This document shows positions 14,582 through 23,076 of a stretch of 43,681 bases of DNA, one piece after another. The position numbers and the translations under genes were made by a program. Positions within the stretch are counted from its first letter, which is position 1; each line of letters starts with the position of its first letter. A model generated the notes under the pieces. That model saw nothing but the letters and a program-made list of their open reading frames with translations, did not search any database and was not told where the DNA came from. The DNA comes from an uncultured Oscillospiraceae bacterium (lineage in GTDB: Bacteria > Bacillota > Clostridia > Oscillospirales > Oscillospiraceae), in assembly GCA_947630375.1 (NCBI GenBank), contig CANRHH010000020.1:1-43681 (forward strand), written 5' to 3'.

Positions 14582-16105
14582 GTGGAGGGCAGGACCTATC
14601 TGGCGATCGATCTGAAATCTTTTTATGCCTCCGTGGAGTGTGTGGACCGGGGGCTGGACCCGCTGAACACCAACTTAGTGGTGGCGGACCTGAGCCGCAC
14701 GGAAAAGACCATCTGTCTGGCCGTCTCCCCCTCGTTGAAACAGCATGGCATCCCCGGCCGGCCCCGGCTGTTTGAGGTGATCCAGAAGCTGGACCAGGTC
14801 AACGCCCGGCGGCGGCAAAACGCGCCGGGCCGGACCTTCACCGGCTCCTCCGCCGACGCGCGGCTGTTGGAGCGGGATCCGGCCCTCTCTGTAGACTATA
14901 TCGTCACCCCGCCCCGGATGGCCCGGTATATCGCCGTCAGCACCCAGATCTTCGGGATCTATACCCGGTATGTGGCCCCGGAGGACATCCATGTCTACTC
15001 GGTGGACGAGGTGTTCATGGACGTGACGGACTATCTCCCCAGCGCCGGTCTCTCGGCCCACGCCTTTGCCCGGCGGATCATCCAGGACGTGCTGCGGACC
15101 ACGGGCATCACCGCCACCGCCGGCATCGGCACCAATCTGTACCTGTGCAAGGTGGCCATGGATATCTGGGCCAAGCACGTGCCGGCGGACCGGGACGGGG
15201 TGCGCATTGCCCAGCTGGACGAGCTGAGCTACCGGCAGCGGCTCTGGAACCACCGGCCCCTGACGGATTTCTGGCGGGTGGGCCGGGGCATCGCCAAAAA
15301 GTTAGAGGAGAACGGCCTGTTCACCATGGGAGACGTGGCCCGCTGCTCCTTAGGCGGGCCCAACGAGCACTACAACGAGGAGCTGCTGTACCGGCTCTTC
15401 GGGGTCAACGCGGAGCTGCTCATCGACCACGCCTGGGGCTGGGAGCCCTGTACCCTCCGGGAGATCAAGGCCTACCGGCCCGAGACCAACAGCCTCAGCG
15501 CCGGCCAGGTGCTCCAGAGTCCCTACCGCTTTGACAAAGCCCGGATCGTGGTCCGGGAGATGGCGGACGCCCTGGCCCTGGAGCTGTTGGAGAAAGGGCT
15601 TATCACGGACCAGGTCGTGCTGACCGTGGGCTACGATGCGGAAAACCTCTCGGATCCGGAGCGGCAGAAGAGCTACGCGGGCCCGGTCACCGTGGACCGG
15701 TACGGCCGCCGCATCCCCAAGCACGCCCACGGCAGCGCCAATCTGGACGCGCCCACCGCCTCCGCCCGGCAGATCACCCAGGCGGTGCTGGCTCTGTATG
15801 ACCGGGTGGTAGACCCGGCGCTGCTGGTACGCCGGATCACCCTGGCGGCCAACCGGGTGGTGGAAAAAGGGGCCGCCCCTCCGTCTGAGACCTATGAGCA
15901 GCTGGACCTGTTTACCGACTATGACCTGGCCCGGGAGCAGCAGGAACGGGAGACGCTGGAGCAGGCCAAAGAGGAGCGGATGCAGCAGGCGCTGCTGCAT
16001 ATCAAGCAGAAGTACGGCAAAAATGCTATTTTAAAAGGCACCAGCTATGAGGAGGGCGCCACTGGCCGGGACCGGAATGGGCAGATCGGAGGGCACAAGG
16101 CATGA
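14582..16105 (+). CDS. Y-family DNA polymerase (UvrX/UmuC-like)
   Basis: A 507-residue translesion polymerase of the UmuC/UvrX branch, with AIDLKSFYASVECVDRGLDP (catalytic Asp and steric-gate region) near the N-terminus and YSVDEVFMDVTDYL (catalytic Asp-Glu pair) at about 140-153. A helix-hairpin-helix thumb follows (RVGRGIAKKLEENGLFTMGDVAR), then the little-finger domain. GTG 14582 is taken as start because AGGAGG (14569-14574) lies 7 bases upstream; an in-frame reading farther upstream enters the previous terminator. The downstream yolD gene overlaps by ATGA. This polymerase/YolD pair is often found on plasmids and conjugative elements in Firmicutes, but no mobility genes are nearby here. 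Confidence 0.9.
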   Translation: MEGRTYLAIDLKSFYASVECVDRGLDPLNTNLVVADLSRTEKTICLAVSPSLKQHGIPGRPRLFEVIQKLDQVNARRRQNAPGRTFTGSSADARLLERDPALSVDYIVTPPRMARYIAVSTQIFGIYTRYVAPEDIHVYSVDEVFMDVTDYLPSAGLSAHAFARRIIQDVLRTTGITATAGIGTNLYLCKVAMDIWAKHVPADRDGVRIAQLDELSYRQRLWNHRPLTDFWRVGRGIAKKLEENGLFTMGDVARCSLGGPNEHYNEELLYRLFGVNAELLIDHAWGWEPCTLREIKAYRPETNSLSAGQVLQSPYRFDKARIVVREMADALALELLEKGLITDQVVLTVGYDAENLSDPERQKSYAGPVTVDRYGRRIPKHAHGSANLDAPTASARQITQAVLALYDRVVDPALLVRRITLAANRVVEKGAAPPSETYEQLDLFTDYDLAREQQERETLEQAKEERMQQALLHIKQKYGKNAILKGTSYEEGATGRDRNGQIGGHKA

Positions 16106-16545
16106 CAAAGGCATCCAATCCCTACGAGGACATGCTCCTTCTCCCCCACCATGTCTCCTCGGTCCACCCCCGGATGCCCCTGCGGGACCGGGCGGCCCAG
16201 TTTGCCCCCTTTGCCGCCCTGGCCGGCTACGGCGCGGCCATTGCCGAGGCGGCCCGGCTGACGGCGGAGCGGATTGAGCTGGACGAGAGCCGCAAGGCGG
16301 TGCTGAACAGGCGGCTGAACCTGGCCCTGGCCCACATCCGGGAGCGCCCGGTGCTGACCGTCACCTATTTTAAGGCAGACGAAAAAAAGTCCGGCGGCGC
16401 GTATATACGCGCCACCGGGCCTTTGAAAAAAATCGACGAGCTTCAACGCCGCCTGCTGCTGGCGGACGGGACCGCCATTCCCTTGGAGGGCCTGTTCGAC
16501 CTGGAAGGGGATCTGTTTGAGCAGCTGCGGGAAAGCGCCGAATAG
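16102..16545 (+). CDS. YolD-like family protein
   Basis: A 147-residue protein starting MTKASNPYEDMLLLPHHVS, with RMPLRDRAAQFAPFAALAGYG, the signature of the YolD-like family. YolD-like proteins commonly sit directly after UvrX-type Y-family polymerases and are thought to assist or control them. The start overlaps the polymerase stop (ATGA at 16102-16105), so the two are translationally coupled. The C-terminal half carries a short beta-rich stretch and ends in an acidic helix. It converges on the next minus-strand gene with only 8 bases between them and no terminator visible. Confidence 0.85.
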   Translation: MTKASNPYEDMLLLPHHVSSVHPRMPLRDRAAQFAPFAALAGYGAAIAEAARLTAERIELDESRKAVLNRRLNLALAHIRERPVLTVTYFKADEKKSGGAYIRATGPLKKIDELQRRLLLADGTAIPLEGLFDLEGDLFEQLRESAE

Positions 16546-16553
16546 GATAACAC

Positions 16554-17033
16554 TTATAAAATGCGGATGGCGCCGAAGGTCAGCGCCGTCATGATGGTAG
16601 CGGCGATGCAGACCCCTAACAGAATGCTGGGCACCGCGCTCTTCAGGCGCATATTCAGCAGCGCGGCCACCAGAGCGCCGGTCCAGGCCCCGGTCCCCGG
16701 CAGGGGGATGGCCACAAAGATCAGCAGGCCCAGGGGCCCGTATTTGCGCACGGTCTCCCCTTTCAGATGGGCCTTCTTCTCCAGGCGGGTGATCACGTTT
16801 TCCAGCGCGCCCCAGTGCCGCCGGAGCCAGGCGAAGATCCGCTGGATGTACACAATGATAAAAGGCACCGGGACCATGTTCCCCAGCAGGGCCGCGGCCA
16901 GGGCCAGGGGATAGTCCAGCCCTAAGGCGATGCCGTAAGGCAGACCCAGGCGCAGCTCGACCACCGGGACCATAGAGATGAAAAAGGTGCTTATGAACTT
17001 GCCAAAGGTCGTCCCCGTCAGCCAGCTTATCAT
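16554..17033 (-). CDS. small multidrug export family membrane protein
   Basis: A 159-residue membrane protein with about four transmembrane segments. MVPVVELRLGLPYGIALGL and LLGNMVPVPFIIVYIQ near the N-terminus and KYGPLGLLIFVAIPLPGTGAWTG in the middle are typical of the COG2426 small multidrug export family. The transport role is annotated by family only and, as far as I know, not proven for most members. GGAG lies about 11 bases before the ATG. A well-formed promoter is present upstream. Confidence 0.85.
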   Translation of the reverse strand: MISWLTGTTFGKFISTFFISMVPVVELRLGLPYGIALGLDYPLALAAALLGNMVPVPFIIVYIQRIFAWLRRHWGALENVITRLEKKAHLKGETVRKYGPLGLLIFVAIPLPGTGAWTGALVAALLNMRLKSAVPSILLGVCIAATIMTALTFGAIRIL

Positions 17034-17085
17034 GTGCCTTACTCCAACCGGGCCGCGCCGCGGCGGCCAAATTCGTACAAATCAA

Positions 17086-17114
17086 AGTATACCATACCGG
17101 CTTTTTTTTCGCAA
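17086..17114 (-). promoter_or_regulatory. promoter of the small export protein gene
   Basis: TTGCGA (17109-17114), 17-bp spacer including an A tract, TATACT (17086-17091) on the minus strand, about 50 bases before the start at 17033. Confidence 0.75.
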
Positions 17115-17147
17115 CCTACATTTATCTTAAGATTTTCTAAAGAAGAA

Positions 17148-17174
17148 ACCGGGGCGGCAACAGGCCGCCCCGGT
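17148..17174 (-). terminator. terminator of the liv operon
   Basis: An 11-bp stem (ACCGGGGCGGC, 5-base loop) lies 22 bp beyond the stop of the last gene of the operon and is followed on the minus strand by the T-rich TTCTTCTTT. Confidence 0.75.
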
Positions 17175-17196
17175 CATGCGTTTTTTCAATTGGGAA

Positions 17197-17823
17197 TTAC
17201 TTGCCGACGAAGACGGGCAGCGCCTGGATGATGCGCTGCACACAGCCCTCCTCGCCCAGGGCGCCGGAATCCAGGCACAGATCGTACCCGGCGGCGTCCC
17301 GCCACTCCTCGCCGGTATAATACCGGTAGTAGGAGGCGCGGCGCTTATCCTCGGTGCGGATGTAGCGGGCGATCTCCCCCTGGGTCCAGGCCTGGGAATA
17401 GGAGGCCACCCGGTTCATCCGGTCCTCCAAGGGCGCGTGGATAAAGACACGGACCAGGTCCTTCCGGCCCTGGAGCAGGAAGTTGGCCGCCCGGCCCAGG
17501 ATGATGCAGCTCTCGCTTTCGGCCAGCTCTTTGATGATCTTGGCCTGGAAGCTGAACAGGTTGCGGGTAGAAATATAGTCGTCGCTGTCGGGAGGGAGAA
17601 TCTCGCCGGTATAGACCTTTTCCGCCGCAGAGAGCATTTCCCGCAGGCCGATGCGCTCATCCGCCGCGCCGAAAAGCTCTTCATGGATCCCGCTGACTTC
17701 CGAAGCCTTGCGCAGCAGGTCCCGGTCGTAATAGGCCACACCTAATGCCTGGGAAAGGCGCTTGGTGATGTTATAGCCGCCGCTGCCGGTCTCGCGGGCT
17801 ACCGTGATCACAAACTTGTTCAT
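17197..17823 (-). CDS. cytidylate kinase-like family protein, last gene of liv operon
   Basis: A 208-residue paralogue of the protein at 128-718. It begins MNKFVITVARETGSGGYN, again with GSGG in the nucleotide-binding loop, and shares CIILGRAANFLL, VRVFIHAPLEDRM and a basic lid segment (YIRTEDKRRASYYRYYTG), which parallels YYKYYTD in the first copy. An AAAGGAGG site precedes the ATG. It starts 44 bases after livF with no terminator in between, so it is probably co-transcribed with the branched-chain amino acid transporter. The substrate is unknown. The missing P-loop Lys in both copies argues against calling it CMP kinase. Confidence 0.85.
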   Translation of the reverse strand: MNKFVITVARETGSGGYNITKRLSQALGVAYYDRDLLRKASEVSGIHEELFGAADERIGLREMLSAAEKVYTGEILPPDSDDYISTRNLFSFQAKIIKELAESESCIILGRAANFLLQGRKDLVRVFIHAPLEDRMNRVASYSQAWTQGEIARYIRTEDKRRASYYRYYTGEEWRDAAGYDLCLDSGALGEEGCVQRIIQALPVFVGK

Positions 17824-17867
17824 CCTGAACCTCCTTTGTTCCGCTTTTTTCAGAGTCCTTGCCTTTT

Positions 17868-18572
17868 TTATGCGCCCAGATAGGCCTTGCGCACCCGGTC
17901 ATCCTGGGCCAGTTGGGCCGCCTTGCCGGACATGGAGATCTTCCCGGTCTCCAGCACATAGGCCCGGTCGGCCACGGCCAGCGCCATCTTGGCGTTTTGC
18001 TCCACCAGCAGGATGGTGATGCCGCTCTTGTGGAGCTCTTCTATTATAGCAAATATTTCCTTCACAAGCAAGGGGGAAAGGCCCATAGAGGGCTCATCCA
18101 TGAGGATGATCTTCGGGTCGGTCATCAGGGCCCGGCCGGTGGCCAGCATCTGCTGCTCGCCGCCGGAGAGGGTGCCGGCCAGCTGACGGCGCCGCTCCTT
18201 GAGCCGGGGGAAGTGGGAATACACCATGTCCAGATTCTTGGTGATGGTCTTCTGGTCCCGGATGATGTAAGCCCCCATGCGCAGATTCTCCTCCACGGTC
18301 ATCCGGGCGAACACATGCCGCCCTTCGGGCACATGGGACAGGCCCATGGAGATGATCTTGTTGGCAGGGGTCTTGCGCAGGTCCGCCCCGTCCAGGGTGA
18401 TGGAGCCGGAGGCGGAGGGGATCAGGCCGGAGATGGCGTGGAGGGTGGTGGTCTTCCCGGCGCCGTTGGCGCCGATGAGGGAGACCAGCTCCCCTTCGTC
18501 CACGGACAGGGAGATGCCCTTGATGGCATGAATGGCCCCGTAGAACACATTCAGATCTTTGATTTCCAGCAT
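17868..18572 (-). CDS. livF: branched-chain amino acid ABC transporter ATP-binding protein LivF
   Basis: A 234-residue ATPase subunit. Walker A is GANGAGKTT, the signature motif is LSGGEQQML and Walker B with the catalytic Glu is IILMDEPSMGL. The HVPEGRHVFARMTVEENL stretch is typical of LivF. It pairs with LivG on the cytoplasmic face of the LivHM permease. ATG 18572 has a GAGGAGGGG site upstream. It lies 13 bases after livG in the five-gene transporter set. Confidence 0.95.
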   Translation of the reverse strand: MLEIKDLNVFYGAIHAIKGISLSVDEGELVSLIGANGAGKTTTLHAISGLIPSASGSITLDGADLRKTPANKIISMGLSHVPEGRHVFARMTVEENLRMGAYIIRDQKTITKNLDMVYSHFPRLKERRRQLAGTLSGGEQQMLATGRALMTDPKIILMDEPSMGLSPLLVKEIFAIIEELHKSGITILLVEQNAKMALAVADRAYVLETGKISMSGKAAQLAQDDRVRKAYLGA

Positions 18573-18585
18573 ACTTCTCCCCTCC

Positions 18586-19359
18586 TCATTCGCCCAGATA
18601 CGCCGCAATGACCCGCGGGTTGGAGGCGATCTCCTCCGGCAGGCCGTCCGCGATGGTAATGCCGTAGTCTATGACCTTGATGCGCTCGCACACGTTCATG
18701 ACCAGGGACATGTCGTGCTCGATGAGCAGGATGGCGATGCCGAAGCGGTTGCGGATGGTGTTGATGCACTCCAGCAGCTCGGCGGTCTCCGTGGGGTTCA
18801 TGCCGGCGGCAGGTTCGTCCAGCAGCAGCACCTTCATATCCGTGGCCAGCGCCCGGGCGATCTCCAGCTTCCGCTGGCGGCCGTAGGGCAGGCTGGAGGC
18901 GGGCAGGTCCGCCGCGTCCTCCAGGCCGAAGATGCTCAGCAGCTCCATGGCCTTGTCGGTCATCTCCCGCTCGGCCTTCCAGAACTTTTTGGTCCGGAGG
19001 CTGGCGTCCAGCAGGTTATACTTCACGTCCTTGGTGAAGGCCACCTTTACGTTCTCAATGACGCTCATCTGGCCGAAAAGCCGGATGTTCTGGAAGGTCC
19101 GGGCGATCCCGGCGGCCACGAACTGGTGGGTCTTTTTGCCGTTGAGGGGCACGCCGTTTAAAAGGACGGTGCCCTCGGTGGGCTCATACACGCCGGTGAG
19201 CATGTTGAAAACCGTGGTCTTTCCGGCGCCGTTGGGGCCGATGAGCCCCCGCAGCTCCCCTTCGTAGATCTGGATATTGAAGTCCGACACGGCCTTCAGG
19301 CCGCCGAAGTTGATGCCCAGCTTTTTGGTCTCCAGCACGGGAACCTTGTTTTCAGCCAT
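18586..19359 (-). CDS. livG: branched-chain amino acid ABC transporter ATP-binding protein LivG
   Basis: A 257-residue ATPase subunit with Walker A GPNGAGKTT, the LivG-specific ARTFQNIRLFGQMSVIENV, a degenerate signature LPYGRQRKLEIARAL (Y in place of the first S of LSGG is normal in LivG) and Walker B VLLLDEPAAGMNP. Its start overlaps the 3' end of livM by 8 bases, showing tight translational coupling. Confidence 0.95.
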   Translation of the reverse strand: MAENKVPVLETKKLGINFGGLKAVSDFNIQIYEGELRGLIGPNGAGKTTVFNMLTGVYEPTEGTVLLNGVPLNGKKTHQFVAAGIARTFQNIRLFGQMSVIENVKVAFTKDVKYNLLDASLRTKKFWKAEREMTDKAMELLSIFGLEDAADLPASSLPYGRQRKLEIARALATDMKVLLLDEPAAGMNPTETAELLECINTIRNRFGIAILLIEHDMSLVMNVCERIKVIDYGITIADGLPEEIASNPRVIAAYLGE

Positions 19360-20503
19360 GGCTCGCGGCCTCCTTTCTCTCCGCCTTGGCGGCGGCCCGG
19401 CGGGCCCGGGCTTTTTTGATGTCCTCCGGCAGCCTCACAAGAGAGAACTCATAGGTGCCGAAAATGCCCCGGGGCCGGAAGATAATGACAATTACCAGCA
19501 CCACCGCGTACACCAGCATGGGATACTTGAAAATGCCGTTGATGAGGGGAGGAAGGGCGGCCACCCAGGAGCCGTTGGCGATCTGATAGTTGACAAAGAA
19601 CATGATCACCGCCGCCACGATGGACCCGGTGAGGGAGCCCATGCCGCCCAGCACCACCATGACCACCACGAAGGTGGAGTTGAGGATGCCGGCGTTGGTG
19701 AAGGCAAAGGAGGAGGTGGACAGGGAGGAGTTGGCGCAGGCGTACAGCGCCCCGGCCACCCCGGCAAAGAAAGCGGAATAGGTAAAGGTCAGCACCTTAT
19801 AGGAGGAGACGTTGATGCCGGAGGCGGAGGCGGCGATCTCATCGTCCTTGATGGCCCGGATGGCCCGGCCATACTTGGAACGGACGAACATGAACATCAG
19901 CGTCAGGCACACGATGGTCACCACCAGGGCGATCCACAGGTAGGTCACCTTGGCCTTGCTGCCGAAGCCCAGCCCGGTCTTATACAGGGAGGCGGCGGCA
20001 GAGCCCTGGCTCAGGCCGTCCTGCCCGCAGAAGGGCAGGTTGTTGATGACGTTGACGATGATCATGCCAAAGCCCAGGGTGATGATGGCCAGGTAGTCCC
20101 CCTTCAGCCGCAGGGCCGGGATGCCCACCAGCAGGCCCGTGACCGCGGCCAGGAGCCCGGCGGCGATGATGCAGCCGAAGATGATGAGGATGTACACCAG
20201 ACCGGCCTTGTCGGTAAAGACGCCGGCCCGTTCGCAGGCCAGGCTGATCAGGGCGGCGGTGTAGGCCCCGATGGCCATGAAGCCGCAGTGCCCTAAGCTC
20301 AGCTGGCCCAGGAAGCCCAGCACTAAGTTCAGGGAGGCGGCCAGCAGGATCAGATAGCAGCACTGCCACAGGCTGGGCACCAGCACCAGCTTGAAGTCGC
20401 CCTCGCCGCCGAAGATGCCGGTGAGCATCTGGAAAAGGATGAACGCCGCGGCAATGACCAGGGTGTTGACCAGGTAACCCCGGGCGGTTTTGTTGTTCTT
20501 CAT
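19352..20503 (-). CDS. livM: branched-chain amino acid ABC transporter permease LivM
   Basis: A 383-residue permease with about 9-10 transmembrane segments. The EAA-like region GDYLAIITLGFGMIIVNVINN and GINVSSYKVLTFTYSAFFAGVAGAL are typical of LivM. The C-terminus is a basic cytoplasmic tail (KKARARRAAAKAERKE). The start overlaps the livH stop by ATGA, and the 3' end overlaps livG. Confidence 0.95.
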   Translation of the reverse strand: MKNNKTARGYLVNTLVIAAAFILFQMLTGIFGGEGDFKLVLVPSLWQCCYLILLAASLNLVLGFLGQLSLGHCGFMAIGAYTAALISLACERAGVFTDKAGLVYILIIFGCIIAAGLLAAVTGLLVGIPALRLKGDYLAIITLGFGMIIVNVINNLPFCGQDGLSQGSAAASLYKTGLGFGSKAKVTYLWIALVVTIVCLTLMFMFVRSKYGRAIRAIKDDEIAASASGINVSSYKVLTFTYSAFFAGVAGALYACANSSLSTSSFAFTNAGILNSTFVVVMVVLGGMGSLTGSIVAAVIMFFVNYQIANGSWVAALPPLINGIFKYPMLVYAVVLVIVIIFRPRGIFGTYEFSLVRLPEDIKKARARRAAAKAERKEAASHG

Positions 20504-21396
20504 ACCTTCTCACCCACATTCTTTCCCATGATGCCGGCCGGCTTGAGCAACAGCACCACGATCAGGATCAAAAACACCACCGCGTCGGCTAAACTGGAGG
20601 AGATGTAGCTGGTGGTAAAGGACTCAAACAGGCCCACCACGAAGCCCCCCAATACCGCGCCGGGGATGATGCCGATGCCGCCCAGCACGGCGGAGACGAA
20701 AGCCTTGATGCCCAGGTCAGAGCCCAGGGTCGTATAGATCCGGGGGTACTGGGCCATATACATCAGCGCGGCCACGGCGGCCAGCGCGGAGCCGATGGCA
20801 AAGGTGAGAATGATGGTGTGGTTCACGTTGATGCCCATGAGGGTGGCCGCGGATTTGTCCTCGGAGACACAGCGCATGGCCCGGCCCAGACGGGTCTTCT
20901 GGGTGAACATATAGAGCACGATCATGATCACCGCGCTGATGACGATGGTGATGACCGTGGTATATTCAAAGGTGACGGAGCCGATCTTGAAGCCCCCGGC
21001 GGCAAAGATCTGATTGGCCACCTTGGGGTTGGGACCGATGGCCGGGATGGCCTGGGCCAGGTTCTCCAAAAACAGGCTCATGGCGATGGCGGTGATCAGG
21101 GCGCTCATATTGGTGCCCTTTTTGCGCACGGGCCGGTAGGCGATGATCTCGGTGCCCATGCCCACCAGAGCGCATACCGCAATAGCCGCCAGAACGGCCG
21201 CCCAGGCGGGCAGGCCCAGGGCCAGCACCAGGGGGACCGTAAAGATGATGGTATAGCCGCCCACCATGATGAAGTCACCGTGGGCGAAGTTGATGAGTCG
21301 GATAATGCCGTAGACCATGGTGTAGCCCAGGGCGATCAGCGCATACACGCTGCCCAGGCGCAGACCCACGATCACGGTCTGGATGAAGGTACTCAA
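20500..21396 (-). CDS. livH: branched-chain amino acid ABC transporter permease LivH
   Basis: A 298-residue permease with about eight transmembrane segments, beginning with STFIQTVIVGLRLGSVYALIALG and containing YGIIRLINFAHGDFIMVGGY, the LivH hallmark. I place the start at TTG 21396: a GGGGAG site lies 7 bases upstream and this matches the usual LivH N-terminus; reading farther upstream would run through the intercistronic hairpin and into livK. The TTG start may lower permease synthesis relative to the binding protein. Confidence 0.93.
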   Translation of the reverse strand: MSTFIQTVIVGLRLGSVYALIALGYTMVYGIIRLINFAHGDFIMVGGYTIIFTVPLVLALGLPAWAAVLAAIAVCALVGMGTEIIAYRPVRKKGTNMSALITAIAMSLFLENLAQAIPAIGPNPKVANQIFAAGGFKIGSVTFEYTTVITIVISAVIMIVLYMFTQKTRLGRAMRCVSEDKSAATLMGINVNHTIILTFAIGSALAAVAALMYMAQYPRIYTTLGSDLGIKAFVSAVLGGIGIIPGAVLGGFVVGLFESFTTSYISSSLADAVVFLILIVVLLLKPAGIMGKNVGEKV

Positions 21397-21444
21397 GGAG
21401 TTCTCCCCTTTCTGTGTTTTGGCGGAAAACGCAGGAAAAGCGGT

Positions 21445-21474
21445 CCGTATGGCCGTATTGCTACGGCCATACGG
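21445..21474 (-). terminator. intercistronic hairpin between livK and livH
   Basis: A perfect 13-bp stem (CCGTATGGCCGTA, 4-base loop) lies in the 101-base gap between livK and livH, followed on the minus strand by ACCGCTTTTCC. It has only a short T tract, so partial termination or protection of the livK transcript from 3' decay is likely, which would give more binding protein than permease. Confidence 0.6.
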
Positions 21475-21497
21475 GCTGCTGCGAAGGACTATGCTGT

Positions 21498-22727
21498 TCA
21501 GGCCAGGTCGGTAGCCTCGACCACGTCCACCAGCTCCATGCCGATGGTGCCGTCGCCGTTGTCCTTGAAGGTGATGACAGGCGCGCCCTTGACGGGAGTG
21601 CCGCTCACATCGAAGGAGAAGGTGCCGGAAACGCACTCGTAAACGGTGCTGGTGTCGGCCAGGGCGTCACGGACGGCGGAGGGCTCGGTGGAACCGGCAG
21701 CCTCGATGGCCGCTTTGTAGACATACACGCTGTCGTAGCCGGTGGCGCCGAAGGCGCTGGGCTCGGAGCCAAACTTATCCTTATAGGCCTTCACAAAGCT
21801 GGTGACCTTCTCGGAGGTGTCGCCGGCGAAGTAGTGGTTGGTCCAGTAGATGTTGTTGAACACGGGAGCGTCCGCCTCGCGAACGTAGTCGGGGGTGGTG
21901 TCATAGCCGTCGGCGCCCATGATTACGCCGTCATAACCGGCCGCCCGGGCCTGGGGAATGACATAGGGGCCGATCACGTCATAGTAGTAGGGGGCGTACA
22001 CGAAGTCCACACCCGCGTTGACCATGGCGGTGAACTGGTTGGTATATTCGGTGGTGGTCAGAGCGGCGGAGGACTCGGTAGCGACGACCTCGATGCCCTG
22101 CTCGGCGCAGGCGGCGCTGAAGGAGTCCTTCAGGCCGGAGGAGTACACGTCGCCGGTGCAGTAGACGATGCCCACCTTGTCATAACCGGCGGTCTTGGCA
22201 TAGGCAGCGGCGATGGCGCCCTGGGCGCTGTCGGCGTAGCACACACGGAAGATATAGTCGTCCTCGGTGGTGATGGAGTCAGCCGTGGCGGTGGGGGCGA
22301 TGATGACCACTTCCTCCTCGTTGGCAGGGCCGGTGATGGCGGAGGTAGCGCCGGAGGTGGCGGACCCGATGATCAGACCGATGCCCTGGCTGACCAGGTT
22401 ATTGAAAGCGTTGAGGCACTCGGTGGGGTCGGCCCGGTCGTCCAGCTCTACCAGCTCGACCTGCTGGCCCAGGATGCCGCCGGCCGCGTTGATCTCTTCC
22501 ACAGCCAGCTCCGCGCCGGTGTGGATGCCAGTGCCGTAGGCGGCCAGGTTGCCGGTGTTGGGGGAGATGACGCCGATCTTCAACGTGTCACCGCTGGCGG
22601 CGGGGGCTTCCTCGCCATCGGCGGCAGCAGGGGCGGAGCTGCCGGAAGAGCCGGAGCCGCCGCAGGCAGCCAGGCTCAGCACCATGCACAGTGCCAGAAG
22701 CAGACAAAACAGTTTCTTCATTCTCAT
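21498..22727 (-). CDS. livK: branched-chain amino acid ABC transporter substrate-binding lipoprotein LivK
   Basis: A 409-residue secreted lipoprotein of the periplasmic-binding-protein type I fold. The signal peptide ends in LSLAAC, so Cys22 is lipidated and anchors the protein to the outer face of the membrane. The mature part starts with a Gly/Ser/Ala-rich spacer, then LKIGVISPNTGNLAAYG and GAELAVEEINAAGGILG, standard for LivK-like proteins. The ATG at 22727 follows AAGGAGG. It is the first gene of the operon behind a consensus promoter. The exact ligand (Leu, Ile, Val or a related compound) cannot be read from sequence. Confidence 0.94.
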   Translation of the reverse strand: MRMKKLFCLLLALCMVLSLAACGGSGSSGSSAPAAADGEEAPAASGDTLKIGVISPNTGNLAAYGTGIHTGAELAVEEINAAGGILGQQVELVELDDRADPTECLNAFNNLVSQGIGLIIGSATSGATSAITGPANEEEVVIIAPTATADSITTEDDYIFRVCYADSAQGAIAAAYAKTAGYDKVGIVYCTGDVYSSGLKDSFSAACAEQGIEVVATESSAALTTTEYTNQFTAMVNAGVDFVYAPYYYDVIGPYVIPQARAAGYDGVIMGADGYDTTPDYVREADAPVFNNIYWTNHYFAGDTSEKVTSFVKAYKDKFGSEPSAFGATGYDSVYVYKAAIEAAGSTEPSAVRDALADTSTVYECVSGTFSFDVSGTPVKGAPVITFKDNGDGTIGMELVDVVEATDLA

Positions 22728-22809
22728 TTTTCCTCCTTATGATTTCAACGCACCCTATATGTATGGGAAAGGCCCGGAAAACGTTCGCTTCCGGCCTTGC
22801 GTTGGCTGT

Positions 22810-22838
22810 ATTATAGTCATTAGAACTTGTAATGTCAA
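22810..22838 (-). promoter_or_regulatory. consensus sigma-A promoter of the liv operon
   Basis: A perfect TTGACA (22833-22838), 17-bp spacer and perfect TATAAT (22810-22815) on the minus strand. The leader of about 75 bases contains a weak GGCC-ended hairpin. No riboswitch or T-box was recognised. Confidence 0.92.
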
Positions 22839-23027
22839 TTACTTTAAATCGTCAAATTAAGACGTTTATCCATTACAAATTCTCATGTTTTGTGCAATCT
22901 TTATCGGAATACCGGGCGCGGGCTTTTTCGGACTATAGAAAATGACGAAACCGCGCAAAAAATTTTTTTCGCGGATAAAATGATCCTCTGTCAATACAGT
23001 TTTTTATTTTTTCTCTTTTTTTGCACC
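22839..23027. other. AT-rich intergenic stretch
   Basis: Between the liv promoter and the terminator of the HAD gene the sequence is AT-rich with T-rich runs at 23000-23022. I see no gene, repeat or structured RNA in it. Confidence 0.5.
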
Positions 23028-23060
23028 GAAAAGCCGCCCGGATATCCCGGGCGGCTTTTC
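23028..23060 (-). terminator. terminator of the HAD hydrolase gene
   Basis: A perfect 14-bp stem (GAAAAGCCGCCCGG, 5-base loop) whose 3' arm ends in CTTTTC. It lies 16 bp past the HAD stop codon. Confidence 0.75.
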
Positions 23061-23076
23061 AATATGCGTGATCGTC

